Part shown: in pieces, positions 33,239 through 42,810 of the stretch
How positions within the stretch are numbered: position 1 is the stretch's first letter
How the letters are laid out: every line of letters begins with the position of its first letter
Made by a program: the position numbers and the translations under genes
From: JAWXBA01 sp048499805
GTDB taxonomy: Bacteria; Gemmatimonadota; Gemmatimonadetes; Gemmatimonadales; GWC2-71-9
NCBI GenBank assembly: GCA_048499805.1
Contig: JASNZF010000007.1
Span: 62,001-126,000, forward strand
DNA: 64,000 bases
Direction of reading: 5' to 3'
Notes under the pieces: generated by a model
Told to the model about the DNA's origin: nothing
The model's database searches: none
Seen by the model: only the letters and a program-made list of their open reading frames with translations

Positions 33239-34024
33239 ATGGACCGGAACTTCCTGCTCCACCTGCAGTTCGACGGCGGCCAGTTCGCCGGCTGGCAGCG
33301 GCAAGCCGCCGCGCGCACCGTGCAGGGCGAGCTGGAACGGGTGCTGGAGCGCCTGGCCGGCCGGCGGATCGTGGCCCACGGCGCGGGACGGACCGACGCC
33401 GGGGTCCATGCCGAGAGGCTGGGCGTCAGTGTCCGTTTGCCAGAGCGGTGGAATGCCCCGGCCCTGCACCGCGCCATCAACGCCCTTCTCCCCGAGGACT
33501 GCCGGGTGGTCCAGGCCCAGGAAGTCAGCCCAGCGTTCCACGCCCGCCGCAGCGCCTCCGCGCGCACCTACCGCTACGAGCTCGGGACCGACGGCGACAG
33601 CCGATCGCCGTTCCGGCGCCGATGGGAGTGGCCCCTTGCCCGCCCCGTCGACCTCGCGGCGATGGCCGGCGCGGCGGAGCGCATCCTCGGCGAGCACGAC
33701 TTCCATCGGCTCTCGGTGCGCAGTTCCCCCCGGCCCCACTATCGCTGCCAGGTACGGACCGCGACCTGGCGCGCGCGACCCGATGGCAGCGGAGCCCAGT
33801 TCCTGATCACCGCCGACCGCTTCCTCCACCACATGGTGCGGATGCTCGTCGGCACCATGGTCGACATCGGGCTGGCGCGTCGGCCGGCGGGGGACCTCGA
33901 GCTCCTGCTGGCGCATCACCCGGATGTCCGGACCAGTCCACCCGCTCCCGCCGAAGGCCTGTACTTCATGTCCGCTGAGTACCCCGCTGCCTTGCTCTCC
34001 CCCACCGACCCGGTGTCGGCATGA
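33239..34024 (+). CDS. truA: tRNA pseudouridine(38-40) synthase TruA
   Basis: 261 residues. The catalytic motif GAGRTDAGVHA (about residue 48) with the nucleophilic Asp is intact, and HHMVRMLVGTM near the C-terminus is typical. It converts U38-U40 of tRNA anticodon arms to pseudouridine. It is the first gene of a tight plus-strand operon, with its stop overlapping the HtrA start (ATGA). Confidence 0.95.
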   Translation: MDRNFLLHLQFDGGQFAGWQRQAAARTVQGELERVLERLAGRRIVAHGAGRTDAGVHAERLGVSVRLPERWNAPALHRAINALLPEDCRVVQAQEVSPAFHARRSASARTYRYELGTDGDSRSPFRRRWEWPLARPVDLAAMAGAAERILGEHDFHRLSVRSSPRPHYRCQVRTATWRARPDGSGAQFLITADRFLHHMVRMLVGTMVDIGLARRPAGDLELLLAHHPDVRTSPPAPAEGLYFMSAEYPAALLSPTDPVSA

Positions 34025-35433
34025 GGCGCGACCGCGCGCTCGCCGCCCTCCTGCTGGCCCTCGCCGCCTGCGGTGGCGAGCCCGACCGGAGCCTGGTGAC
34101 CTCCCTCGGCGCCCAGCAGTCGCAGCGTCCGGTGCAGCGCCCCAGCCTGGACGCCAGCCGCCAGACCGCCCTGGTGACGGCCACCAGTCGGGTGAGCCCG
34201 GCGGTGGTCTCGATCCAGGTCCAGGCGCGGCGGCTGGTGCCTCGCGGGCGCGGGTTCTTCGACTTCTTCATGTTCCCCGGCGAGGAGGAGGAGACGACCC
34301 AGTCCTTCGGCACCGGGTTCGTGTATCGCGACGGCATCATCATCACCAACCAGCATGTCGTGGCGGGAGCCGACTCGATCACCATCTCCCTCGCGGACGG
34401 GACCGAGATGCCGGCCACCCTCCTGGGCGAGGATCCGACCACCGACATCGCGGTCCTGCGGGTGGCGCGCCGGGACCTGCCGGTGGTCACCATCGGGCGC
34501 TCCACCGACCTGATGATCGGCGAGTGGGCGATCGCGCTGGGCAACCCGTTCACCTTCCTCCTGGGGGACGCGGAGCCGACCGTGACCGCCGGGGTGATCA
34601 GCGCAACGGGTCGCAACATCCTGCCGAGCCGGGACCAGCCGGGGATGTACCTCGACATGATCCAGACCGACGCCGCGATCAACCCGGGCAACTCCGGGGG
34701 GCCGCTGGTGAACTCGCTCGGCGAGGTGATCGGGGTCAACTCCTCCATCTTCAGCAACCAGGGTGGCTCGATCGGCCTCGGCTTCGCGATCCCCATCGAG
34801 CGGGCGATGCGGGTCGCCGACGAGATCGTCCGCCGCGGTGAGATCCGCCGACCGTGGACGGGGCTGTCGGTGGAGGGTGCCAGCGCCATGCGCGACTGGA
34901 AGCGGACCGGTGGCGTCATCGTGACGGAGGTCGTACCGGGGGGTCCCGCGGCCCGGGCCGGCATCCGGACCCAGGCGGTCCTGATCGAGGCCAACGGACG
35001 GCCGCTGCGCAACTTCCTGGACTGGGAAGCGGTCAAGCTCGACCTGCGGGTCGGTGACGCGGTGGAGGTTCGGGTCCGTGAGGGGAACCGTCCCGTCGTG
35101 ACCCGGCGCATTGTCACCGCCGACCTGCCGACCGTCACCGCGGAGAAGGTCTCCGTGCTGCGGGGGATCCAGCTGATCACCGTGACCCCCGCCATCCGGT
35201 CGGAGCGTCGCATCGCCAGCGAGCAGGGCGCGCTGGTGTTCCGGATCCAGCCCGACATCGCGCGGACCACCGGCCTGCGCGACGGCGACGTGATCGTCGC
35301 CATCAACCGGACCGCGGTCGCCTCGGCGGCCCAGGTCTCCCAACTGCTCGGGGCGATCCGGCCGCGGCAGAACTTCCGGCTGGTCTTCGAGCGAGGTGGG
35401 CAGGTGACCTTTGTGGACTTGAGCTTCCAGTGA
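34021..35433 (+). CDS. HtrA/DegP-type serine protease, predicted lipoprotein
   Basis: 470 residues. The signal ALLLALAAC has a lipobox with Cys17, so this is probably a membrane-anchored periplasmic protease rather than soluble DegP. The chymotrypsin-like triad is complete: H112 (TNQHVV), D142 (TTDIAVL), S225 (GNSGGPL). Two PDZ domains follow (about 275-365 and 385-465). It would degrade or refold misfolded envelope proteins. It is wedged between truA and purB with 4-bp overlaps on both sides. Confidence 0.93.
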   Translation: MRRDRALAALLLALAACGGEPDRSLVTSLGAQQSQRPVQRPSLDASRQTALVTATSRVSPAVVSIQVQARRLVPRGRGFFDFFMFPGEEEETTQSFGTGFVYRDGIIITNQHVVAGADSITISLADGTEMPATLLGEDPTTDIAVLRVARRDLPVVTIGRSTDLMIGEWAIALGNPFTFLLGDAEPTVTAGVISATGRNILPSRDQPGMYLDMIQTDAAINPGNSGGPLVNSLGEVIGVNSSIFSNQGGSIGLGFAIPIERAMRVADEIVRRGEIRRPWTGLSVEGASAMRDWKRTGGVIVTEVVPGGPAARAGIRTQAVLIEANGRPLRNFLDWEAVKLDLRVGDAVEVRVREGNRPVVTRRIVTADLPTVTAEKVSVLRGIQLITVTPAIRSERRIASEQGALVFRIQPDIARTTGLRDGDVIVAINRTAVASAAQVSQLLGAIRPRQNFRLVFERGGQVTFVDLSFQ

Positions 35434-36869
35434 CCGCCGCCCGCTGGCAGTCGCCGCTCGGGGGCCGCTACGCCTCCGCCGAAATGCAGGAGCTGTGGAG
35501 CGAGCCGCACCGCGTCGGGCTGTGGCGGCGCCTCTGGCTCGCCCTCGCGGAATCGGAGCAGGCACTGGGCCTGGCCATCCCCGACGAGGCCCTGGCCGCG
35601 ATGCGTGCCCACCTCGATGATGCCGACCTGGCCGCCGCCGCCGCCTTCGAGCGCCGCTTCCGGCACGACGTCATGGCGCATGTTCACGCCTTCGGGGAGC
35701 AGGCACCCGCGGCGCGGGCGCACCTGCACCTGGGGGCCACCAGCGCCTTCGTCACCGACAATGCCGACCTGATCGTGATGCGCGACGGCCTCCGCCTCGT
35801 GCTCGGTCGGGTCGTGGGGATCCTCGAGGCCCTGGCGCGGTTCGCGGGGACCCACCGCGCCCTTCCCTGCCTCGCCTACACCCACTTCCAGCCGGCCCAG
35901 CTCACCACGGTCGGCAAGCGCGCCACGCTCTGGATGCAGGACTTCGCGCTCGACGTCGAGGAACTGCTCCACCGCATCGACGCGCTCCGGTTCCGCGGCT
36001 GCCAGGGCACCACCGGCACGCAGGCATCATTCCTCCAGCTCTTCAACGGCGACCACGAGGCGGTGCGCCAGCTGGAGCGCCAGGTGGCGGAGCGGATGGG
36101 CTTCGCACGGGCGTTCGCGGTGACCGGGCAGACCTACCCCCGCAAGACCGACAGCGCGGTGCTCGACGTCCTCAGCGGCATCGCCCAGTCGGCGGCCAAG
36201 CTGGCCGTCGACCTCCGGCTGCTCCAGCACGAGGGCGAGCTCCTGGAGCCGTTCGAGTCGGAGCAGATCGGCTCGAGCGCCATGGCCTACAAGCGCAACC
36301 CGATGCGCGCCGAACGGATTGGCGCGCTGAGCCGGTTCGTGATCTCGCTTCAGGCCAACGCCGCCCACACCGCCGCGAACCAGTGGCTGGAGCGAACCCT
36401 CGACGACAGCGCCAACCGCCGGCTCACGCTGCCCGAGGCCTTCCTCACCACCGACGCGATCCTCCTCCTCGTCGCCAACATCGCCGGTGGCCTCGAGGTG
36501 CGCCCCCCGGTCATCGCCCGCCACGTCACCGATCAGATGCCCTTCATGGCCACCGAGCGCTGGATGATGCTCGGCGCCTCGGCCGGTGGCGACCGCCAGG
36601 AGTTGCACGAGGTCATCCGCCGCCACAGCCTGGCGGTGGCGGAGCAGGTCAGCCGCGGGGAGCCGAACGACCTGCTCGACCGGCTCGCCGGGGCGCCCGA
36701 GTTCAGCCGGGTTCCGGTCGAGACCCTCCGCGCCGAACTCGACCCGGCCCGCTACGTCGGGCGTGCCCCGGAGCAGGTGGGGGAGTTCCTGGCCGAGTTC
36801 CTGGAACCGCTCCTCGAGCGGGCCCGTGCCGTGATGCAGGTGGCGCCGCCGTCGGAACTTCGGGTATGA
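35430..36869 (+). CDS. purB: Adenylosuccinate lyase
   Basis: 479 residues from a GTG at 35430 in a GTGA overlap with the protease gene. The fumarase/aspartase superfamily signature SSAMAYKRNPMRAERI (about 285) and the LGATSAFVTDNADL segment are clear. PurB cleaves SAICAR to AICAR and adenylosuccinate to AMP, releasing fumarate. Length and motifs match the longer PurB group. Confidence 0.95.
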   Translation: MTAARWQSPLGGRYASAEMQELWSEPHRVGLWRRLWLALAESEQALGLAIPDEALAAMRAHLDDADLAAAAAFERRFRHDVMAHVHAFGEQAPAARAHLHLGATSAFVTDNADLIVMRDGLRLVLGRVVGILEALARFAGTHRALPCLAYTHFQPAQLTTVGKRATLWMQDFALDVEELLHRIDALRFRGCQGTTGTQASFLQLFNGDHEAVRQLERQVAERMGFARAFAVTGQTYPRKTDSAVLDVLSGIAQSAAKLAVDLRLLQHEGELLEPFESEQIGSSAMAYKRNPMRAERIGALSRFVISLQANAAHTAANQWLERTLDDSANRRLTLPEAFLTTDAILLLVANIAGGLEVRPPVIARHVTDQMPFMATERWMMLGASAGGDRQELHEVIRRHSLAVAEQVSRGEPNDLLDRLAGAPEFSRVPVETLRAELDPARYVGRAPEQVGEFLAEFLEPLLERARAVMQVAPPSELRV

Positions 36870-37780
36870 CGACCACCTCCCCAGGGGCCATCCCGTTGCC
36901 GCTCTGGCGTCACGGCAAGGTCCGCGAGGTCTACGAGGTCGATGCTGACCGGCTCCTGCTCGTTACCAGCGATCGGGTCAGCGCCTTCGATGTCATCATG
37001 GCGGAGGCGGTGCCGGACAAGGGGCGCGTTCTGACCCAGCTCAGCGCCTTCTGGTTCCAGGCCCTGGACGGGCTCGGCCCGAGCCACTTCCTGACCGCCG
37101 ACGACGCCGGCATCCTCGATGCGGTCCCGGCCCTGCGCCCGGTGGCCGACCAGTTGCGGGGCCGTGCCATGCTGGTGCGCCGCACCGAGCCGGTGCCGTT
37201 CGAGTGCGTGGTCCGGGGCTATCTGGCCGGCAGCGCCTGGGGGGAATACCGGTCGCGCGGCACGCTCGCGGGGGAGGCACTGCCCCCGGGCATGCTGGAG
37301 TCGTCCCGGTTTCCGGCCCCGCTCTTCTCGCCGGCCACCAAGGCCGAGCACGGGCACGACGAGAACGTCACCACCGCAACGATGACGGCAGCGCTGGGCG
37401 CGGCACTGACGGAGGAGCTGCGGGCCCGCAGCCTGGCGCTCTACTCCGCGGGGCTGGCCCATGCCGCCAGCCGCGGGATCCTGGTGGCCGACACCAAGTT
37501 CGAGTTCGGGCGGACCCCGGATGGCACCGTGCTGCTCATCGACGAGGTCCTGACCCCCGACTCCTCCCGCTTCTGGCCGGCCGACCAGTACCAGCCCGGC
37601 CGGACCCAGCCCAGCTTCGACAAGCAGCCGCTGCGCGACTACCTGGCCGGCCTGCGCGAGGCCGGGCGCTGGAACGGGGAAGCGCCTCCCCCCCCGCTGC
37701 CGGCAGAGGTGGTGGACGCCACCCGGGTGCGGTACCGCGAGGCCTACGCTCGACTCACCGGAACGGAGTTGCCGGCATGA
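36866..37780 (+). CDS. purC: SAICAR synthetase
   Basis: 304 residues from the ATG at 36866, overlapping the purB stop. Family motifs: GKVREVYEVD, TSDRVSAFDVIM, ECVVRGYLAGSAW, DTKFEFG and DEVLTPDSSRFWP. It joins CAIR and aspartate using ATP. At about 300 residues it is the long, yeast-like form rather than the 240-residue E. coli form. Confidence 0.96.
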   Translation: MTTTSPGAIPLPLWRHGKVREVYEVDADRLLLVTSDRVSAFDVIMAEAVPDKGRVLTQLSAFWFQALDGLGPSHFLTADDAGILDAVPALRPVADQLRGRAMLVRRTEPVPFECVVRGYLAGSAWGEYRSRGTLAGEALPPGMLESSRFPAPLFSPATKAEHGHDENVTTATMTAALGAALTEELRARSLALYSAGLAHAASRGILVADTKFEFGRTPDGTVLLIDEVLTPDSSRFWPADQYQPGRTQPSFDKQPLRDYLAGLREAGRWNGEAPPPPLPAEVVDATRVRYREAYARLTGTELPA

Positions 37781-38409
37781 GGATGCCCGTGGCACGGGAG
37801 GGCCTGCCCTTCATCCTCCTCGCCTGGACCATCGCGGCGGTGCTGGTGTGGGCCCAGTGGTGGGTCGCCGTGGCCGTGTGGGTGCCGGTGGCGGCCTGGG
37901 TGGTGGCGTTTTTCCGCGATCCGGTGCGGGAGGGCCCCCGGGGCGAGGCCCTGGTCATCGCGCCGGCCGACGGGAAGGTCGTCTCGGTGATCACGATGGA
38001 CGAGCCCTCCTTCCTGGGCGCCAGCGCGACCCGGATCTCCATCTTCATGAATGTCTTCAACGTGCACGTGAACCGGTACCCGGCGACCGGCACCGTGGCG
38101 TGGCGCGAGTACCACCCGGGCCGCTTCCTCAACGCCGCCACCGAGAAGGCCAGCCTCGAGAATGAGCAGTCGAGCGTCGGCCTGATGACCGCCCGCGGCC
38201 CGATCCTGGTTCGGCAGATCGCGGGGCTGGTGGCACGCCGGATCATCACCGATCACGGCGAGGGGACGGCGGTGACGCAGGGTGACCGGATGGGCCTGAT
38301 CCGGTTCGGATCGCGGGTCGATGTCTTCCTCCCCGCCGGGGCCACGCCCCGGGTCCGGGTCGGCGAAACCACCCTGGCGGGGCAGACCGTGATCGCCGAA
38401 TGGGCCTGA
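37777..38409 (+). CDS. psd: Phosphatidylserine decarboxylase proenzyme (short form)
   Basis: 210 residues. Two N-terminal membrane helices (about 10-45) precede the PSD core with APADGKV, FMNVFNVHVNR and the processing site RFGSRVDVF, where cleavage at Gly-Ser makes the pyruvoyl cofactor. This is the compact archaeal/Bacteroidota-like type. It converts phosphatidylserine to phosphatidylethanolamine and sits directly before pssA, which makes the substrate. Its ATG overlaps the purC stop (ATGA). Confidence 0.94.
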   Translation: MRMPVAREGLPFILLAWTIAAVLVWAQWWVAVAVWVPVAAWVVAFFRDPVREGPRGEALVIAPADGKVVSVITMDEPSFLGASATRISIFMNVFNVHVNRYPATGTVAWREYHPGRFLNAATEKASLENEQSSVGLMTARGPILVRQIAGLVARRIITDHGEGTAVTQGDRMGLIRFGSRVDVFLPAGATPRVRVGETTLAGQTVIAEWA

Positions 38410-39206
38410 CCCCCTTCCCCCGGCCCGGACGCGGGATGCGCCGGGTGGTGATCGTGGTGCCCAGCGCCTTCACGCTGGCCAACCTGTTCTTCGGGTTCTG
38501 GTCGATCGTCTCGGCGTTCAACGGCAACTACACCTGGGCGGGGTGGTTCATCGTGCTGGCGGCGGTGCTCGACATGCTCGACGGCCGGGTGGCGCGGATG
38601 TCCAACTCGGGGACGGCCTTCGGGGCGGAGCTGGATTCGCTGGTGGACGTGATTTCCTTCGGAGTCGCCCCGGCGTTGCTCATGTACTTCATCGAGTTTT
38701 CCGGGGCGGGGCGCTTCGGCTGGGTGGTCTGCTACCTGTACGTGGTCTGCGCAGCCCTGCGCCTGGCCCGCTACAACGTCCAGGAGCACGGCCACCAGGA
38801 GACACCCTCCGCCTCGTTCACCGGGATGCCGTCACCCGCCGCCGGGGTGATCCTGGCGACCTGGTATCCCTTCAGCCAGACGCGCGGCTACCGGGAATCG
38901 ATCGCCTACCTCGACCTGCAGCACCAGGGGCTGGTCTTCCTGGTCCTGCTCGTCGCCGCCCTGATGGTCAGCAACGTGCGCTACCCGAAGTTCCCCAGGG
39001 TCGGGGTCCGGTCGGTCCAGGGCTGGCTCGGACTCCTGTTCCTCCTGGGACTGGTGGTCGGGTCGATCGTGGCGCCGGCCTCGTTGTTCTTCCCGCTCGG
39101 GCTCACCTACCTGCTCTTCGGGGTGGCCCGCGCCATCATCCTCAGCCTGCTCGACAAGAGCGAACTGGCGGCCCTCCAGGGACGCCGGGAGAAGCCACGC
39201 CCATGA
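38400..39206 (+). CDS. pssA: CDP-diacylglycerol-serine O-phosphatidyltransferase
   Basis: 268 residues from the ATG at 38400; an ATG at 38436 (MRRVVIVVPSAFTLANL) is an alternative start closer to family length. The CDP-alcohol phosphotransferase signature DG-x2-AR-x8-G-x3-D-x3-D is present (DGRVARMSNSGTAFGAELD). About seven membrane helices. It makes phosphatidylserine from CDP-diacylglycerol and serine. It overlaps psd by 10 bp. Confidence 0.94.
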   Translation: MGLTPFPRPGRGMRRVVIVVPSAFTLANLFFGFWSIVSAFNGNYTWAGWFIVLAAVLDMLDGRVARMSNSGTAFGAELDSLVDVISFGVAPALLMYFIEFSGAGRFGWVVCYLYVVCAALRLARYNVQEHGHQETPSASFTGMPSPAAGVILATWYPFSQTRGYRESIAYLDLQHQGLVFLVLLVAALMVSNVRYPKFPRVGVRSVQGWLGLLFLLGLVVGSIVAPASLFFPLGLTYLLFGVARAIILSLLDKSELAALQGRREKPRP

Positions 39207-39451
39207 ACTACCGCATCCACGTCCGGGTCCTGCCGCGTTCCGGACTCCTCGACCCGCAGGGCCAGGCGGTGGAGCACGCCCTCACCGCCCTCGGCTTCGC
39301 CGGCGCGGCGAACGTCCACGTCGGCAAGGCGATCACCCTCGACCTTGAGGCGGCCTCGCGCGAGGACGCGGTGGTGACGGCCACCCGGATGTGCGACACC
39401 CTGCTCGCCAACCCCGTGACCGAGGACTACACCCTCGAGGTGACCGGCTGA
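39203..39451 (+). CDS. purS: FGAM synthase subunit PurS
   Basis: 82 residues. The small alpha/beta PurS fold is evident from RIHVRVLPRSGLLDPQGQAV and the spacing of strands; it ends DYTLEVTG. PurS bridges PurL and PurQ in the three-part FGAM synthase of Gram-positive type. ATGA overlap with pssA, TGATG with purQ. Confidence 0.93.
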   Translation: MNYRIHVRVLPRSGLLDPQGQAVEHALTALGFAGAANVHVGKAITLDLEAASREDAVVTATRMCDTLLANPVTEDYTLEVTG

Positions 39452-40146
39452 TGCTCGACGTGGCCGTGATCCGCTTCCCCGGGTCCAACTGCGATGAGGA
39501 CGCCCTCCGTGCGGCCGAGGCGGCCGGTTGCGCAGCGCGGTTCGTCTGGCACCGGGAGTCCTCCCTCGGTCCTGCCGATGCCGTGATCCTGCCGGGCGGC
39601 TTCAGCTACGGCGACTACCTCCGCTCCGGGGCGATCGCCCGGTTCAGCCCGGTGATGACGGCCGTGGCCGCGCACGCCGCGGCCGGCGGCCCGGTCCTCG
39701 GCATCTGCAACGGGTTCCAGGTCCTCTGCGAATGCGGGTTGCTGCCCGGCGCGCTGATGCGCAACGCCGGGCTCGCCTTCCAGAGCCGCCCGGTCGACGT
39801 GCGGGTGGAGACCACCGCCAGCCCCTTCACCTCGTCGTACCGGGTGGGACAGGTGCTGCGCCTCCCCGTGGCCCACGGGGATGGCCGGTACGTGGCCGGT
39901 CCGGAGGTGGTGGCCCAGCTCGAGGCGGAGGGTCGCGTGCTGCTGCGCTACGTGCGCGGGGGGATGCCGGATGCCCCCGCCAATCCGAACGGCTCCATCG
40001 CCGACATCGCCGGCGTCCTGAACGCCGCCGGCAACGTGGCCGGCATGATGCCCCACCCGGAACGGGTGGCGGACCCCCGCCTGGGTCCGGACGATGGCGC
40101 CGGGTTCTTTGCTTCCCTCGCGGCCTGGGCCCCGGCCCCCGCGTGA
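39451..40146 (+). CDS. purQ: FGAM synthase glutaminase subunit PurQ
   Basis: 231 residues. Class I glutaminase motifs: GICNGFQVL (nucleophile Cys), the His of PHPER and a downstream acid. The N-terminus AVIRFPGSNCDEDA is diagnostic of PurQ. It supplies ammonia to PurL. ATG overlaps the purS stop by one base. Confidence 0.96.
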   Translation: MLDVAVIRFPGSNCDEDALRAAEAAGCAARFVWHRESSLGPADAVILPGGFSYGDYLRSGAIARFSPVMTAVAAHAAAGGPVLGICNGFQVLCECGLLPGALMRNAGLAFQSRPVDVRVETTASPFTSSYRVGQVLRLPVAHGDGRYVAGPEVVAQLEAEGRVLLRYVRGGMPDAPANPNGSIADIAGVLNAAGNVAGMMPHPERVADPRLGPDDGAGFFASLAAWAPAPA

Positions 40147-40177
40147 CCTCGCCCCCTACTCCCGACCAGGATCCCCG

Positions 40178-40510
40178 ATGAGCATCGAAAAGCCGAGCCG
40201 CAACGAGGACGAGTACTTCGCCCGCCAGGAGCGCGAACTGCTCGAGCAGCAGCGCGCGATGGCAGCTGCGGCCGCCGCCGAAGCGGAACGCCGGAGCCAC
40301 TTCATGAAGTGCCCCAAGTGCGGGCACGACCTCGAAACGATGGACTACGAGGGCATCACCATCGACCGCTGCACGAATTGTGCGGGCATCTGGCTGGACC
40401 CGGGCGAGCTCGAGCAGCTCCGGGACCGCAAGGACGGCAACATGCTCTCCCGGATCTTTGACGACGCCGCCTCCTTCCTTGCCTTCAAGAAGAAGAAGGC
40501 CACCGAGTGA
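40178..40510 (+). CDS. Small zinc-ribbon protein (zf-TFIIB type)
   Basis: 110 residues from the ATG at 40178. A charged helical N-terminus (about 1-40) precedes a zinc ribbon with CPKCGHDLETMD and CTNCAGIWLDPGELE (four cysteines in two CxxC pairs), then a Lys-rich tail. It is the zf-TFIIB/COG3809-like type, function unknown. It lies 31 bp after purQ and overlaps purL (GTGA). The coupling suggests it is made stoichiometrically with the FGAM synthase subunits, but a direct role is not shown. Confidence 0.8.
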   Translation: MSIEKPSRNEDEYFARQERELLEQQRAMAAAAAAEAERRSHFMKCPKCGHDLETMDYEGITIDRCTNCAGIWLDPGELEQLRDRKDGNMLSRIFDDAASFLAFKKKKATE

Positions 40511-42807
40511 CAGCATCCGGCACCACCCCCCGCGCCGAGTCCTTTCCCGGGGAACGCCCGGTCACCCCCGAGGTGGTGCGCGAGCACAACCTCAATGCGC
40601 GCGAGTACCGGGCCATCCTCGACATGCTCGGTCGCGAGCCGACCCTCACGGAACTCGGCGTCTTCTCGGCGCTCTGGTCCGAGCACTGTTCCTACAAGCA
40701 CTCCAAGCCGATCCTGCGCACCTTCCCCGTCACCGGGGACCAGGTCGTGCAGGGGCCGGGGGAGAATGCCGGGGTGTTGCGGCTTCCCGAGGGGTGGGCC
40801 GTCGCCTTCAAGGTCGAGTCGCACAACCACCCCTCCGCCGTGGAGCCGTACCAGGGCGCGGCCACCGGGGTCGGCGGGATCCTGCGCGATGTCTTTACGA
40901 TGGGCGCACGCCCCGTCGCGCTACTGAACTCGCTCCGGCTCGGCCCCCTCGACGAGGCGCGGAACCGGTACCTCTTCGGCGGGATCGTCCGCGGCGTCGG
41001 CGACTACGGCAACTGCGTCGGCGTCCCCACCCTGGGCGGTGAGGTCTACTTCGCCCCGGGGTACAGCGGCAACCCGCTGGTGAACGCCATGTGCGTCGGC
41101 CTGCTCCGTGAATCCGACCTGGCCACCGCGCGCGCCCACGGCGTGGGCAACGTCCTGCTCTCGGTCGGCGCGCTGACGGGACGGGACGGCATCCACGGGG
41201 CCAGCTTCGCCTCCGAGGAACTCTCGGCGGCGAGTGAGGCCCGGCGTCCGCAGGTGCAGGTCGGTGACCCGTTCACCGAGAAGCTCCTGCTCGAGGCCAG
41301 CCTCGAGTTGATCACCAGCGGGCAGATCGTGGCCATCCAGGACATGGGCGCGGCGGGCTTGACCAGCTCCAGCGCCGAGATGGCGGCCCGCGGCGGCGTC
41401 GGGATCCTGCTCGACACCTCCCGGGTCCCCACCCGCGAGCCGGGGATGACCCCCTACGAGATCCTGCTGAGCGAGAGCCAGGAGCGGATGCTGGTCGTCG
41501 CCGAGCCCGCGCGCGTGGCGGGGATCCAGGCGATCTGCGCCAAGTGGGAACTCACCGCCACCCCGGTCGGGGAGGTCACCGATGACGGCCTCTTCCGGGT
41601 GGTGCACGATGGCCGGCTCGTGGCCGCGATCCCGGGTGGCGACCTGGTCGATGCCTGCCCGATCTATCATCCCGACGCGGAGGAGTCGTCCGAGGCCATC
41701 GCCCGGCGCCAGCGGGTGCCCACCCGCCCCGCTCCCGCGCTGCACGCGGCCCTCGAGGCGCTCCTGGACGCGCCCAGCCTCGCCAGCAAGCGCTGGGTCT
41801 TCGAGCAGTACGACAGCACCGTGCGCGCGGCGACGGCGCTCGGCCCGGGCGGGGATGGCGGGGTGATCGCCGTGCCCGGCACCCAGTTCGGCGTCGCGAT
41901 GACGATCGACTGCAACAGCCGGCACGTGGCCCTCGATCCCTATGAGGGCGGCAAGGGAACCGTCGCCGAGGCGGCGCGCAACATCGCCTGCACCGGAGCC
42001 CTCCCGCTCGGCATCACCGACTGCCTCAACTTCGGCAACCCCGAGAAGCCGGAGGTGTTCTTCCAGTTTCGCGAGGCGTGCCGCGGCATCGCCGACGCCT
42101 GCCGCGCCTTTGATACGCCGGTCACCGGGGGCAACGTCTCGCTCTACAACGAGAACCCCACCGGTGCCATCGACCCCACCCCGACCGTCGGCATGATCGG
42201 CCTCCTGACCGACCTCTCCCACCGCGTCCCCAGCCACTTCCAGGCCCCGGGCGACGCGATCGCCATCCTCGGCGCCACCACGGGCCACCTGGGCGGATCG
42301 AGCTACTGGGCCGAGGTGCTGGATGCAATCTGCGGGGCACCCCCACCGGTGGACCTCACCGCCGAACGCGCCCTGCAGCGCTTCCTCGTTGCAGCCGCCG
42401 GGATGCGCCTGCTGCGGTCCGCCCACGACCTGAGCGATGGCGGACTGCTCGGCGGGCTGGCGGAGTGCTGCATCGGCGCCCCGTACGCCGACACGACCCT
42501 GGGCGCCGCCCTGCAGCTCGAGGGTTATGCCGACCAGGTGCCGGCGGAGGGGCTCCTCTTCGGCGAGGACCACGGACGCGCCCTGGTTACCTTCCTGCCA
42601 TCCGACACCGACGCCCTGGCCAGACTGGCGGGAGAGTACCAGGTCCCGTGGTTCGTGGCGGGCGGGGTCACCGCCGCGGGGGCACCGCTCCGCGTGGCCA
42701 GGCCGGGCCTGGACCTGGAGTGGGACACGCCCCGCCTGCGGCAGATCTTCATGGACGCCATCCCCCGGCGCATGCGCCAGGCGGCACCCTCCGGATTGGA
42801 GCAGTAG
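40507..42807 (+). CDS. purL: FGAM synthase subunit PurL (small type)
   Basis: 766 residues from a GTG at 40507. It has the ATP-binding and substrate motifs SEHCSYKHSK, VESHNHPSAVEPYQGAATGVGG and GGDGGVIAVPG, and the AIR-synthase-related repeats. The size matches the PurS/PurQ-dependent small PurL, consistent with purS and purQ just upstream. It makes FGAM from FGAR with ammonia from PurQ. Confidence 0.97.
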   Translation: MTASGTTPRAESFPGERPVTPEVVREHNLNAREYRAILDMLGREPTLTELGVFSALWSEHCSYKHSKPILRTFPVTGDQVVQGPGENAGVLRLPEGWAVAFKVESHNHPSAVEPYQGAATGVGGILRDVFTMGARPVALLNSLRLGPLDEARNRYLFGGIVRGVGDYGNCVGVPTLGGEVYFAPGYSGNPLVNAMCVGLLRESDLATARAHGVGNVLLSVGALTGRDGIHGASFASEELSAASEARRPQVQVGDPFTEKLLLEASLELITSGQIVAIQDMGAAGLTSSSAEMAARGGVGILLDTSRVPTREPGMTPYEILLSESQERMLVVAEPARVAGIQAICAKWELTATPVGEVTDDGLFRVVHDGRLVAAIPGGDLVDACPIYHPDAEESSEAIARRQRVPTRPAPALHAALEALLDAPSLASKRWVFEQYDSTVRAATALGPGGDGGVIAVPGTQFGVAMTIDCNSRHVALDPYEGGKGTVAEAARNIACTGALPLGITDCLNFGNPEKPEVFFQFREACRGIADACRAFDTPVTGGNVSLYNENPTGAIDPTPTVGMIGLLTDLSHRVPSHFQAPGDAIAILGATTGHLGGSSYWAEVLDAICGAPPPVDLTAERALQRFLVAAAGMRLLRSAHDLSDGGLLGGLAECCIGAPYADTTLGAALQLEGYADQVPAEGLLFGEDHGRALVTFLPSDTDALARLAGEYQVPWFVAGGVTAAGAPLRVARPGLDLEWDTPRLRQIFMDAIPRRMRQAAPSGLEQ

Positions 42808-42810
42808 ACG

